Below are positions 32,567-41,986 of a DNA stretch of 64,000 bases, one piece after another. Position 1 is the first letter of the stretch. Each line of letters starts with the position of its first letter. The translations under genes and the position numbers were made by a program. The stretch covers positions 1-64,000 of the forward strand of contig SKRM01000031.1 in NCBI GenBank assembly GCA_007118495.1. Direction: 5' to 3'. The notes below the pieces were generated by a model, which worked only from the letters and a program-made list of their open reading frames with translations, did not search any database and was not told the DNA's origin. The DNA comes from Bacteroidales bacterium (lineage in GTDB: Bacteria; Bacteroidota; Bacteroidia; Bacteroidales; UBA7960).

Positions 32567-34699
32567 ATGTCTGTCCATCCATTGTTTCCTCCGCTTCCAC
32601 GCCTGGCAGTCCCATTTGTATCAGGGATTGCAGTATGGATATGCTTTGGCTCAGTTTTTAACCCGCATTATGCTGTTTGCCTTTCTTTAATCTTGATTCT
32701 TCCCTTGAGTTCTATGATACGTGGCAGAGTCAGGGTATACGCTTACAGGTGGCTTTTCGGATTTCTTACCGGGTTACAGTTTCTTTCAGCGGGTTATTAT
32801 CTTGCTGCTTCGCATGACCAATTAAGATGCAGCATGCATTTTAGTCATGCTTCAGATGCCGATGGTCACTTGCTGGTAACCCTGATAGAACCGGTGTCGG
32901 TAAAGCCCAATTCTATTCAGCTTATTACAAAAGTTGAGATGTATATGCAACACTATGTTGTTGAAAGAACTACAGGCAGACTTATGATATATCTTGAGAA
33001 AGACAGCCTTGCTTCAACCCTTCAGTATGGTGATCAGTTGATTATCGAAAGTGAATATCAAAAATTGATGCCGGCAGTTAATCCCCACGCCTTTGACTAC
33101 AGCAGACACCTTTCACGGAAGAACATCTATCATTCAACGTATATACCATCAGGGCAGTGGCATGTAAGCGCCAGCAATCGTAAAAACCCCCTTCTGTCTC
33201 TGGCTCTGGATATGCGTACAAAGGCTTTGATAATGATGGAAGGTATGCCTTTCGGGCAGCGGGAATTTGCTGTGTTGTCAGCATTGGTGCTTGGTTATCG
33301 CGAATTATTGGATGATGACCTGCGCAATGAATTTGCAGGTGCCGGAGCCATGCATATTCTCTGTGTTTCGGGTTTACATGTCGGCATCATTTATCTGATC
33401 CTGAAAAACCTGTTGTCATTATTCGGAAGATTAAAATCATGCGCAAGCCTCAGGCTTGCAGTTCTGATGACACTCATATGGCTCTATGCTGCCATAACAG
33501 GTTTCTCACCATCGGTTCTGAGGGCATCTGTGATGTTTTCATTTGTGGCACTGGGCCATCACACACAAAAACCAGGCAATTTTTTTAATACACTGTCAGC
33601 CTCTGCCATATTTCTTTTAACCATTAACCCTTTTTTGCTGGCGCATATTGGTTTTCAACTGTCGTATCTGGCCGTTGCAGGTATTGTTTGCCTTAAAGGA
33701 CACCTTTACCGTCTCATTTGCTGGAGGTATTCTATGATGAATAAAATATGGACATTATGCTGTGTATCCCTGGCTGCCCAACTTGCCACCGGGCCCCTGG
33801 CAGTTCATTACTTTAACCAGTTTCCCAATTATTTTCTGATAACAAACCTGATCGCAATACCACTTGCTGGGTTGATCATATACTTATGGTTGGCCACATT
33901 TTTATTTTCTTTTATTCCCCTGGTTTCGTTTTGTTTTTTCTCCCTGCTCAACTGGGCACTTCAATTGCTTACCCATGCCGTATCTGCCATTGAATCATGG
34001 CCATATTCAACCCTTTCTGGTATATATATGCCGGCTTATGAGGTCATTTTTTGTTTTGGTATTATTGCTGCCCTGTTTGTTTTCATTGAGTTGAGGCAAC
34101 AATCGGCTTTCATGCTGTTTTTGATTTGTGTTTTTCTGATGGTTGGTTCTGCAACTTTGCGCAAAACACTCCATTTTCATGATCCGGTTTTTGTGGTTTA
34201 CCACACCGGCAGAGAAACCGTGGCAGACTTTTTTACAAGCCGGCAGCTTATTATGCTTGCCACCCATAATGACGGGACGTCAAACAGAAACATTGATTTT
34301 TCAGTTTCAGGGATGAGAATCAGACGGGGGCGGCCCGAACCTGCGCTTGAAATAAGCCTCGATGATGATAATATCCATATGCCGGAAAAAACTTTTTTTC
34401 GCATAGGGCCCTTCATAGGGTTTCACCAGTTGGCTATCGTTGTAGTTTGTGACGTGGGTGGTCACATGATTAGCAGCATGAGAGCCGGAGAACTGTCAGT
34501 TGACTACTTGCTGGTAACAGAAAATCAGCCATTTGACCCGGCTGATTTGATCAAAAAATCACAGCCGGCTAAAGTTTTGCTTGGTGGTTCACTGGCTCCA
34601 TGGTATGCAGGCAGATGGGAGGAGGCTGCCCGCGAAACAAAAACTGCTGTTTGGAATGTCCGAAAGCAGGGGGCCTATGTGGGCCGGCCCCTGAGGTAA
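32567..34699 (+). CDS. comEC: ComEC/Rec2-family DNA-uptake membrane protein
   Basis: A 710-aa polytopic protein of the ComEC/Rec2 family that forms the inner-membrane channel for single-stranded DNA in natural transformation. After two or three N-terminal helices comes an OB-like DUF4131 domain (about 95-190), then the Competence domain with FAGAGAMHILCVSGLHVG and YAAITGFSPSVLRASVMFS. The C-terminal region (about 545-710) is where many family members have a metallo-beta-lactamase domain. Here no HxHxDH motif is seen, so that part is degenerate or different. The window has no other competence pilus genes. Confidence 0.92.
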   Translation: MSVHPLFPPLPRLAVPFVSGIAVWICFGSVFNPHYAVCLSLILILPLSSMIRGRVRVYAYRWLFGFLTGLQFLSAGYYLAASHDQLRCSMHFSHASDADGHLLVTLIEPVSVKPNSIQLITKVEMYMQHYVVERTTGRLMIYLEKDSLASTLQYGDQLIIESEYQKLMPAVNPHAFDYSRHLSRKNIYHSTYIPSGQWHVSASNRKNPLLSLALDMRTKALIMMEGMPFGQREFAVLSALVLGYRELLDDDLRNEFAGAGAMHILCVSGLHVGIIYLILKNLLSLFGRLKSCASLRLAVLMTLIWLYAAITGFSPSVLRASVMFSFVALGHHTQKPGNFFNTLSASAIFLLTINPFLLAHIGFQLSYLAVAGIVCLKGHLYRLICWRYSMMNKIWTLCCVSLAAQLATGPLAVHYFNQFPNYFLITNLIAIPLAGLIIYLWLATFLFSFIPLVSFCFFSLLNWALQLLTHAVSAIESWPYSTLSGIYMPAYEVIFCFGIIAALFVFIELRQQSAFMLFLICVFLMVGSATLRKTLHFHDPVFVVYHTGRETVADFFTSRQLIMLATHNDGTSNRNIDFSVSGMRIRRGRPEPALEISLDDDNIHMPEKTFFRIGPFIGFHQLAIVVVCDVGGHMISSMRAGELSVDYLLVTENQPFDPADLIKKSQPAKVLLGGSLAPWYAGRWEEAARETKTAVWNVRKQGAYVGRPLR

Positions 34700-34721
34700 A
34701 AATAAAAGGCTTCCTTTTATT

Positions 34722-35324
34722 TTAAATCGTTAATATCAGGGTGACAAGCATCGGGACCAGAACTGTCAGAATGATACCATGAAACAGTGCTATAATGGCG
34801 TACTCTTTACCACTTGAAGCGGTGATGATGGGCAGGGTTGTATCCATGCTGGTAGCCCCTGCCGAAGTAATAGGGGCCAGGCGGCCCAGAGTGACGACCA
34901 TTATGGGGGCCAGCAAAAGTGTAATTATTTCTCTGATCACGTTTGAAAGCAGGGCTACAACACCCAGGGCCTCACTGTGTAGTTGTGTAATAATGATACT
35001 TGAAAGGCTGTAATATCCAAAACCGGCTCCTACAGCCAGGCCTTCACGTATGCTGAGGCTCCCGGTAAGGCCCACCACCAGCAACACGCCTGCAAATGTG
35101 CCAATAATGGTTGCCAGCGGAACCAGCAGTAACCTTAAGCCCTGGCTTTTGATAAGCAGCAGTGAGCTTTTATCTGCTCCAATACTTATCCCCACAAGCA
35201 GCATAAGCAAATAAAGTGCGTACTTGCTTGGATCAGTGTCATTGAGCCAGGCAGGTATCCATTGCCCATATCCGAATAAAACCCCGGCTACGAAAAACAG
35301 AAGAATGTACAGGCTATTCTTCAT
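34722..35324 (-). CDS. lysO: Lysine exporter LysO, C-terminal half
   Basis: A 200-aa membrane protein matching the C-terminal two-thirds of E. coli LysO (YbjE), which exports lysine. Conserved segments are AVGAGFGYYSLSSIIITQ, LLSNVIREIITLLLAP and GATSMDTTLP. I set the start at 35324, where ATG overlaps the stop of the upstream half by 11 bases (ATGAAGAATAG), which points to coupled translation. About six helices. Confidence 0.9.
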   Translation of the reverse strand: MKNSLYILLFFVAGVLFGYGQWIPAWLNDTDPSKYALYLLMLLVGISIGADKSSLLLIKSQGLRLLLVPLATIIGTFAGVLLVVGLTGSLSIREGLAVGAGFGYYSLSSIIITQLHSEALGVVALLSNVIREIITLLLAPIMVVTLGRLAPITSAGATSMDTTLPIITASSGKEYAIIALFHGIILTVLVPMLVTLILTI

Positions 35325-35604
35325 GGCTGCTTTTTTTCTCCCTGAAAAATATCCGCCAAAGAACATAAGCCATGATGACACTCCCGCCAATACCACCCAG
35401 ACTCAGTATCATAGCGGTAAGCCCCAATGTGCCCAAAGCTTGCATGATTTCAGGGTTGCGCCCGATGGCAATACCCAGAAGAAAAAGCAGCAGAAAAATA
35501 CTCCACATGATCAGTTTTTCGAGCACATTGACCAGTTTTTTCCTGGATGAGATCACATGACCGATGATCATTCCTCCAAACATCAATATGAGAATTTCTG
35601 CCAT
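35314..35604 (-). CDS. Lysine exporter LysO, N-terminal half
   Basis: A 96-aa protein with three hydrophobic helices that corresponds to the N-terminal part of LysO (FGGMIIGHVISSRKKLVNVL, IFLLLFLLGIAIG). Its stop overlaps the start of the C-terminal half, so the two chains are made together and presumably assemble into one exporter. Two-gene LysO is seen in other lineages, so this is more likely a natural split than a frameshift. Confidence 0.88.
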   Translation of the reverse strand: MAEILILMFGGMIIGHVISSRKKLVNVLEKLIMWSIFLLLFLLGIAIGRNPEIMQALGTLGLTAMILSLGGIGGSVIMAYVLWRIFFREKKSSHEE

Positions 35605-35636
35605 ATTGCTTCATTTAACTTTGCTGAGGGCAAAGA

Positions 35637-36644
35637 TCAGGGACGCCTCATAAGATATTCAATTACAGAACCCTCAAAACCCCTGAGTAGTATTTTCTGG
35701 TCTGGTTCCGGTTCCATACCATATGTCATATCATTGCGGCGGTACAGGTTTTCAATCCGGATACCATATTCTTGCGATATTTCATGCATGGTATCACCTT
35801 CACGTGCAATGTGGTATCTTTCACCACCCATGCGCCGCTTGGGTTGAAGATATACTCTTTGACCCGGAACCAGTCTGTTACCTTCATCCAGGTTATTATA
35901 TCTCCTTATCTGCCAAAGGCGCATGCCCAACTCTCTTGCCAGTGACTCAGGCGTGTCACCTTGCCGGGCGGTTACATACCTTATCCTGTTGTAACTGCGG
36001 GTTTCTCTTTGTTCGCCTGCATCAATGGGCGAAAAATCTTCATCTGCGTCAGTTGCGGCCGTGCCGGGTATCCTGGCTGGTCCCCTGAGTAAATGTTCTG
36101 CAATATGGTAGTTTCTGTCCAGAGCTTTTTGATCAAAACGGTACAGCTCATGCTCTCTGATCAGCCTGATCAACAGTTGGGGATACTGGGGGTTGGTGGC
36201 ATATCCGGCTTGTCGAAGCCCATGAGCCCACGCTTCGTAATCGGTTTGATTCAGGTCAAAAAGAAAAGCATATCTGGGCCTTGTGGCAAGAAATTCTGTG
36301 TGATCAATAAATGATTGAACCGGGTCGGTATACACCCTGAAGCATTCACCAGGTTCGTCGTCATCATAATAGTAGGTTCGCCCTGTCCATCCATGGCATT
36401 TAATGCCAAAATGGTTGTTTGCGTTTACGGCCAGTTCGCTGTTGCCAAACCCTGATTCAAGAATGGCCTGTGCCAATTTAATGCTGGCAGGTATTCCTGA
36501 CTGCCGCATTTCAGATATGGCGATGTATTTATAGGTTTCTATGTACTGCTGGAGGGTAAGCCCCTGCTGAGAAAACAGGCCGGTCGGGACCAATAACAGT
36601 CCAATGAGCAGCTTTTTAAAAATGCATTGAAATAATTGGTGCAT
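35637..36644 (-). CDS. Exported glucosaminidase with two LysM domains
   Basis: A 335-aa peptidoglycan hydrolase. The start at 36644 gives a proper signal peptide (KKLLIGLLLVPTGLFSQQ); a longer frame upstream is only antisense to rsmG. The N-terminal glucosaminidase domain has SIKLAQAILESGFGNSELA with its catalytic Glu, NNHFGIKCHGW, and the later AWAHGLRQAGYAT segment. Two LysM modules follow (about 235-280 and 290-335: VTARQGDTPESLARELG, HIAREGDTMHEISQEYG). Likely role: septum or sidewall remodelling. It is divergent from rsmG. Confidence 0.92.
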   Translation of the reverse strand: MHQLFQCIFKKLLIGLLLVPTGLFSQQGLTLQQYIETYKYIAISEMRQSGIPASIKLAQAILESGFGNSELAVNANNHFGIKCHGWTGRTYYYDDDEPGECFRVYTDPVQSFIDHTEFLATRPRYAFLFDLNQTDYEAWAHGLRQAGYATNPQYPQLLIRLIREHELYRFDQKALDRNYHIAEHLLRGPARIPGTAATDADEDFSPIDAGEQRETRSYNRIRYVTARQGDTPESLARELGMRLWQIRRYNNLDEGNRLVPGQRVYLQPKRRMGGERYHIAREGDTMHEISQEYGIRIENLYRRNDMTYGMEPEPDQKILLRGFEGSVIEYLMRRP

Positions 36645-36737
36645 AAACACTATTTTTGATAGACCAAAGGCCAACAGCCATTTTGGCTGACTGGCAGATA
36701 TCAAAGGCCAAAAATACAGCAATTCCTGCACCCTGAA

Positions 36738-37382
36738 ATGGAAATCATAAAAAAATATTTTCCTGATCTTTCTCCTGACCAGTTTGAGCGCCTGGAAGCT
36801 TTGTGGCCCGCATATCAAGAGTGGAATAAGAAAATCAATGTGATATCGCGAAAAGATACTGAACATTTTTTTCTGAGGCATGTCCTGCACTCCCTGTCTG
36901 TGATGAAGGTAATCAGGTTCAATGATCAGACTGCCATCCTTGATGCCGGAACCGGAGGAGGGTTTCCGGGAATACCCCTTGCCATATGTTTTCCTGCATG
37001 CCGGTTTACCCTGGTAGATAGTATTGGCAAGAAAATAATGGTTGTAAAGGATGTTGCCAAAACGCTTGGTCTTGAAAATGTTACAGCCATACACGATAGG
37101 GTCGAGAACATAAGCGGGCAATTTGATTTCGTTATCAGCAGGGCTGTTAAGTCTCTGCCTGTATTTATGCCATGGGTTGCTGATAAGATAAAACCTGATG
37201 GAACCCACAAATTACCCAACGGGGTAATCTATCTCAAGGGTGGTGATTTTAAGGAAGAAATTGAAGCGGTAGGCTACAAGTACAGGATATTTTCTTTAGC
37301 CGAATATTTTGACGAAGATTTTTTTGAGACAAAAAAAATGCTGATCATGTGGGATGGGAATAAAAAAAAACATAAAAACTGA
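36738..37382 (+). CDS. rsmG: 16S rRNA (guanine-527-N7)-methyltransferase
   Basis: A 214-aa SAM-dependent methyltransferase that methylates N7 of G527 in 16S rRNA. Motif I is ILDAGTGGGFPGIPLA. Other landmarks are NVISRKDTEHFFLRHVLHSL, ITLVDSIGKK (as FTLVDSIGKK) and FDFVISRAVKSLP. Length fits the family. recA follows 34 bp downstream. Confidence 0.96.
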   Translation: MEIIKKYFPDLSPDQFERLEALWPAYQEWNKKINVISRKDTEHFFLRHVLHSLSVMKVIRFNDQTAILDAGTGGGFPGIPLAICFPACRFTLVDSIGKKIMVVKDVAKTLGLENVTAIHDRVENISGQFDFVISRAVKSLPVFMPWVADKIKPDGTHKLPNGVIYLKGGDFKEEIEAVGYKYRIFSLAEYFDEDFFETKKMLIMWDGNKKKHKN

Positions 37383-37416
37383 ATAAATTTACAAACAGTA
37401 GTAAAAAAGTGATTGT

Positions 37417-38451
37417 ATGAGTGATGAAAAGGAAAAATCTGCCGGGCAAGACCGGGCAGTGAACAAGGAAAAGCTAAAAGCACTGCAACTTACCCTTGAT
37501 AAGATCGAAAAGTCGTATGGTAAAGGTACCATCATGAAATTGGGTGATTCGGCTGTGGTACCCGTTGATGTGATCTCAACAGGTTCACTTACCCTCGATA
37601 TGGCACTGGGTACAGGAGGGCTTCCGAGGGGGCGTGTTGTTGAAATATACGGACCCGAGTCGTCGGGTAAAACAACCCTGGCTATTCATGCCATTGCCGA
37701 GGCTCAGAAGCAGGGGGGCATTGCAGCCTTTATAGATGCCGAGAATGCCTTTGACAGCAATTATGCAGCCAGACTTGGTGTGGATATAGAGAATCTCCTG
37801 GTAAGCCAGCCCGATAATGGAGAACAGGCTTTGGAAATAGCCGAGAACCTGATCAGATCAGGAGCCATTGACATTATCGTCATTGACTCGGTGGCAGCTC
37901 TTACCCCAAAAAGTGAAATAGAGGGTGAAATGGGAGATTCAAAGATGGGTCTTCAGGCCAGGCTGATGTCTCAGGCATTGCGAAAGCTTACCGGCACAAT
38001 CAATAAGACTAATTGCTGCTGCATATTCATTAATCAGCTCCGCGAAAAGATTGGTGTCATGTTCGGTAATCCCGAAACCACTACTGGCGGAAATGCCCTG
38101 AAGTTTTATGCTTCTGTAAGGATTGACATACGCAGGACATCGCAGATCAAAGAAGGCGACAGGGTTACAGGAAACCGGACCAGAGTGAAAGTAGTGAAAA
38201 ACAAGCTTGCACCACCTTTCAGACAGGCTGAATTTGATATCATCTACGGGTTGGGCATTTCAAAAGTAGGAGAGATTATTGATCTGGCTGTTGATCATAA
38301 TATTGTGAAAAAATCAGGCTCATGGTTCAGCTATGGTGAAACCAAGCTTGGGCAGGGCAGGGATGCTGTTAAACAATTACTGGCAGACAATGTGGAACTA
38401 TCAGAAGAACTGGAGACAAAGATTAAGGAAGTATTGGCTGAAATTAATTAG
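37417..38451 (+). CDS. recA: Recombinase RecA
   Basis: A 344-aa RecA that forms filaments on single-stranded DNA for homologous recombination and SOS signalling. Walker A is GPESSGKTT (about residue 71), and the sequence includes [13 protein letters not shown] (with Asn-Ala in place of the usual His-Ala), [15 protein letters not shown] and the L2 loop region [17 protein letters not shown]. It is full length with no intein. No clear SOS box is visible upstream, and it probably also shares the rsmG message. Confidence 0.98.
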   Translation: MSDEKEKSAGQDRAVNKEKLKALQLTLDKIEKSYGKGTIMKLGDSAVVPVDVISTGSLTLDMALGTGGLPRGRVVEIYGPESSGKTTLAIHAIAEAQKQGGIAAFIDAENAFDSNYAARLGVDIENLLVSQPDNGEQALEIAENLIRSGAIDIIVIDSVAALTPKSEIEGEMGDSKMGLQARLMSQALRKLTGTINKTNCCCIFINQLREKIGVMFGNPETTTGGNALKFYASVRIDIRRTSQIKEGDRVTGNRTRVKVVKNKLAPPFRQAEFDIIYGLGISKVGEIIDLAVDHNIVKKSGSWFSYGETKLGQGRDAVKQLLADNVELSEELETKIKEVLAEIN

Positions 38452-38490
38452 GCATACGATCTGTTATCATTCAATCATCATTTAACCAAT

Positions 38491-40515
38491 ATGATCATGA
38501 AAAGAATAATCGCAATGGCTATCATTATCTGCACTGCATTTCCCCTGCTATCAAGCGGGCAGTCGCAACTTTTAACCCCCGAAACCTTGTGGGAATTTGG
38601 TCGGCTCAGTGATGTCAGGGTATCACCTGATGGCAGCAAATTGTTGTACGGGACAACCTGGTATGAGCTTGAGGCTAACAGAGGCACCCGTGATTTGTTC
38701 GTGGTTCCGGTTGCAGGAGGAGAACCCGTTAATATCACCCGGTCTGACGTATCTGAATCGTCAGCTGTATGGCGTCCTGATGGCCAACGCATCGGGTTTT
38801 TGAGGGGCGGTCAGCTTTGGGAGATCAATCCTGATGGATCAAATGCTCGTCAGGTGAGCCATATTGAGGGAGGTATCACAGGCTTTGATTATGCACCTGA
38901 TATGCGGCATATATATTATACAAAAAAAGTGAAGATAAAGCCTATGGTTCAGGATGTCCATGCTGACTTGCAAAAGGCCAATGCTTATGTAGCTGATGAT
39001 CTGATGTACAGGCACTGGGACAGATGGCATGACGGTACATACAGCCATGTTTTTATTGCTTCATATAATAACGGCGAGCTTGGCCAGGGCAAAGACATCA
39101 TGGAGGGTGAACCATTCGATTCACCGGTGCCTCCCTTTGGCGGCAGCGCCCAGATCAGCTGGAATGCTGATGGAACAGCCCTGGCATATATATCCAAGAA
39201 AAAGGAAGGTGTTGACTGGACAGTTTCTACCAACACAAATATCTACCTGTATAATCTGGCCAGTGGTCAGACTGTTGACCTCACGCCATTCAATGACGGA
39301 TATGACAAAAACCCTGTATTCTCGCCCGATGGCAGATATATGGCCTGGGAAAGCATGGCCAGGGACGGTTTTGAGTCGGACAAGAACCGCATCATGATCA
39401 TGGACCTGCAAAGCGGAAAATACCGTGACTATTCGGCTGGTTTTGATCAAAGTTCCAGCGGATTCGCCTGGTCGGCTGACTCACAGACCCTTTATTTTGT
39501 AAGTGGCATTCATGCCACCTTCCAGCTTTACGGCCTCGATATGCGTACCGGAAACATCAATCAGCTGACAACAGGCCAGCACAACTACCAATCGGTGGCT
39601 GTGGCTGGTAATTACCTGGTGGCAGAACGGATGTCTATGTCTGTACCCACTGAAGTATACAGGATGGATACATCGGGCAACCAGATACAGCAGCTTACAT
39701 TTGTAAACAGGGACATTCTGGCACGTACCGCCATGGGTCGCGTTGAAGAGAGATGGGTGACAACCACCGACAATAAAGAAATGCTTGTCTGGGTTATTTA
39801 TCCACCCAATTTTGATCCTTCAAAAAAATATCCCGCACTGCTATATTGCGGCGGTGGTCCACAGAGTGCTGTGAGTCAGTTTTTCTCATACAGGTGGAAT
39901 TTCCAGATCATGGCAGCCAATGATTACATTGTAGTGGCTCCCAACCGGCGCGGACTGCCTACTTTCGGACAAGAGTGGAACGACCAGATCAGCCTTGATT
40001 ATGGCGGTCAGAACATGAAAGACTATCTGAGTGCCATAGATGCAGTAAGCAAAGAACCCTTTGTGGATGAAAACAGGCTCGGTGCTGTAGGTGCCAGTTA
40101 TGGAGGTTACAGTGTGTTCTGGCTTGCGGGTAATCATGATAACCGATTCAGCGCATTTATTTCACACTGCGGACTCTTCAATCTTGAAAGCTGGTATGGA
40201 ACCACTGAAGAATACTTTTTTGCAAATCATGATATAGGGGGTGGATATTGGGAAGATCCAAGGCCCCATAGCTATGACTTCTCGCCCCACTTGCATTTGC
40301 ATAAATGGGACACCCCCATTTTGGTTATCCACGGAGCCAAAGACTACCGCGTACCTTATGCTGAAGGCATCCAGGCGTTCAATGCGGCTCAGTTGATGGG
40401 GATCCCCAGCCGTTTGTTGTTTTTCCCTGATGAAAACCACTGGGTACTCCAACCCCAGAATGGCATTCTTTGGCAAAGGGAGTTTTTCAGGTGGCTTGAT
40501 CAGTGGCTCAAATAA
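38491..40515 (+). CDS. Exported S9-family prolyl oligopeptidase-like peptidase
   Basis: A 674-aa peptidase with signal peptide (AIIICTAFPLLSSGQ). Residues about 25-400 carry PD40/beta-propeller repeats (VRVSPDGSKLLYG, PVFSPDGRYMAW). The alpha/beta-hydrolase domain has its nucleophile in GASYGGYS (about 536), Asp in HGAKDYRVP (about 615) and His in DENHWV (about 649). The family cuts small peptides, often releasing dipeptides. An M15 peptidase gene starts 12 bp downstream. Confidence 0.94.
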   Translation: MIMKRIIAMAIIICTAFPLLSSGQSQLLTPETLWEFGRLSDVRVSPDGSKLLYGTTWYELEANRGTRDLFVVPVAGGEPVNITRSDVSESSAVWRPDGQRIGFLRGGQLWEINPDGSNARQVSHIEGGITGFDYAPDMRHIYYTKKVKIKPMVQDVHADLQKANAYVADDLMYRHWDRWHDGTYSHVFIASYNNGELGQGKDIMEGEPFDSPVPPFGGSAQISWNADGTALAYISKKKEGVDWTVSTNTNIYLYNLASGQTVDLTPFNDGYDKNPVFSPDGRYMAWESMARDGFESDKNRIMIMDLQSGKYRDYSAGFDQSSSGFAWSADSQTLYFVSGIHATFQLYGLDMRTGNINQLTTGQHNYQSVAVAGNYLVAERMSMSVPTEVYRMDTSGNQIQQLTFVNRDILARTAMGRVEERWVTTTDNKEMLVWVIYPPNFDPSKKYPALLYCGGGPQSAVSQFFSYRWNFQIMAANDYIVVAPNRRGLPTFGQEWNDQISLDYGGQNMKDYLSAIDAVSKEPFVDENRLGAVGASYGGYSVFWLAGNHDNRFSAFISHCGLFNLESWYGTTEEYFFANHDIGGGYWEDPRPHSYDFSPHLHLHKWDTPILVIHGAKDYRVPYAEGIQAFNAAQLMGIPSRLLFFPDENHWVLQPQNGILWQREFFRWLDQWLK

Positions 40516-40527
40516 GACCATAATTAC

Positions 40528-41406
40528 ATGAGTAAGAAAAACAGGAAACCGCCATGGCATCAGTATTTTCTGATCGCCATGGCGATACTCCTGAGCCTTT
40601 TGATGGTTGTTTCACGCGCATACCGTGCCTCACGCAGAGCAGGTATTGCCCATTCGGAAACTACGGCTGTTTTTGAACAGGCTGTGTCAGGGGTGCCTGA
40701 TACAGAAGAACGATCAGAAATATATGAACCCATGTATCCACTTCCAGAAAAATTAGCTTTACTGGGTCATATAGATCCGGTGTCAGATGATGGTTTTACC
40801 CTGATCGACAGGCGTTACGCAAACAGGCAGGGAATGTATATGCGGTCAGAAGCCTATGATGCATTTTTGCAGATGCATAAGGCAGCCCAGTCTGATGGTA
40901 TTAACCTGATTATACTTTCGGCTACCCGCCCATTTGATCACCAGAAAAGAATTTGGGAAGATAAATGGTTTGGCCGCAGGGTGCTCTACGGAAATATTCT
41001 TGCCACTGATATAGATGATTTGGCTGAAAGGGCCAGAGAAATATTGCGATTCAGTGCCATGCCGGGTACTTCAAGACACCACTGGGGTACAGATATTGAT
41101 CTGAACAGCTTGGACAACAGTTATTTTGCTTCAGGTGAGGGGAAGGCCGTGTACGATTGGCTCATAAAAAATGCTGCTGGTTTTGGTTTTTGTCAGCCAT
41201 ATACTGCCCATGGTGATAATAGAGAAGGAGGCTATGAAGAAGAAAAGTGGCATTGGTCATACCAACCCATATCATCTGTCTTTTTAAAAGCATATGAAGA
41301 TATGGTTGACTACGGGGATATTACTGGTTTTGCAGGATGGGAAATGGCTTCAGAACTTGATGTTATCTCGCGCTATGTGCTTGATATCAGCCAGTCGTGT
41401 TACTGA
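40528..41406 (+). CDS. M15-family D-Ala-D-Ala carboxypeptidase-like protein
   Basis: A 292-aa membrane-anchored protein with one N-terminal helix (YFLIAMAILLSLLMVV) and an extracytoplasmic M15 (VanY/DacB) domain. Zinc ligands are His and Asp in SRHHWGTDIDL (about 192-202) and His in EEEKWHWSYQP. YMRSEAYDAFLQMHKAA and SATRPFDHQKRIW are family segments. Probable role: trimming D-Ala from peptidoglycan side chains. Its last 20 bases overlap the convergent mobA gene. Confidence 0.92.
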   Translation: MSKKNRKPPWHQYFLIAMAILLSLLMVVSRAYRASRRAGIAHSETTAVFEQAVSGVPDTEERSEIYEPMYPLPEKLALLGHIDPVSDDGFTLIDRRYANRQGMYMRSEAYDAFLQMHKAAQSDGINLIILSATRPFDHQKRIWEDKWFGRRVLYGNILATDIDDLAERAREILRFSAMPGTSRHHWGTDIDLNSLDNSYFASGEGKAVYDWLIKNAAGFGFCQPYTAHGDNREGGYEEEKWHWSYQPISSVFLKAYEDMVDYGDITGFAGWEMASELDVISRYVLDISQSCY

Positions 41407-41986
41407 TCCCACGTGCATCGTCCCGGTAGTTGATGTTGTGGAATATCCGTTCATGGTAAAATCCTTCGTTTTCCACATCCAGAAATAGTACATCCATATC
41501 TTCAATTGCGTCAAGTATTTTAAACTTTTTTTTCTGGAGGGCTTCTTCTACCAGGGGCAGGCAGCTCACCTTGAAAATGGAACAGAGGGTCTCACTGTAT
41601 CCCTTATGGGTTGGGATGACCACCTGGTGATTTCCGGCATGATCAAGCAAAAACCTATATAGTTCGTTTGGTACAAATGGGGTATCGCATCCGGTAACCA
41701 ACAGGTAATCACCTTTTGCATGGGTAAGGGCACTGTGGATTCCCCCCATAGGACCGCAATGCTGATATATATCAGAAATGCATTCTGCCCGAATTGCCCG
41801 GTAATCTTCTTCCTGGTTGGTGCTTACAAAAACATGCTTGCAAAGTGGCTCCAGGCTGCTGAGGGCATGGAGTACCAAAGGTTTTCCGTCAAGCAGAAAA
41901 AGCCCTTTGTCCTGACCAAAGCGGCTGCTTTTTCCACCTGCCAGCACCACGCCACTGCAGCTAACATAATTAATGATTCTGTTCAT
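41387..41986 (-). CDS. mobA: Molybdenum cofactor guanylyltransferase
   Basis: A 199-aa MobA-family enzyme that transfers GMP from GTP to molybdopterin to make the bis-MGD cofactor used by DMSO-reductase-family enzymes. The nucleotide-binding motif GVVLAGGKSSRFGQDKG is at about residues 12-28. HCGPMGGIHSAL and the metal-binding VTGCDTPFVP follow. It is the last gene of the oxidoreductase operon and overlaps the upstream gene by 17 bases, so cofactor completion is co-expressed with the enzyme needing it. Confidence 0.94.
   Translation of the reverse strand: MNRIINYVSCSGVVLAGGKSSRFGQDKGLFLLDGKPLVLHALSSLEPLCKHVFVSTNQEEDYRAIRAECISDIYQHCGPMGGIHSALTHAKGDYLLVTGCDTPFVPNELYRFLLDHAGNHQVVIPTHKGYSETLCSIFKVSCLPLVEEALQKKKFKILDAIEDMDVLFLDVENEGFYHERIFHNINYRDDARGISNTTG

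Noticed and set aside
35314-35324. Frameshift or sequencing error splitting lysO
   Set aside because: A proper ATG overlaps the stop of the first half, and split LysO pairs are known, so a natural two-gene form is more likely.
36645-37208. In-frame upstream extension of the glucosaminidase gene by 188 codons
   Set aside because: It is antisense to rsmG, has no family similarity, and the signal peptide lies exactly at the internal start 36644.
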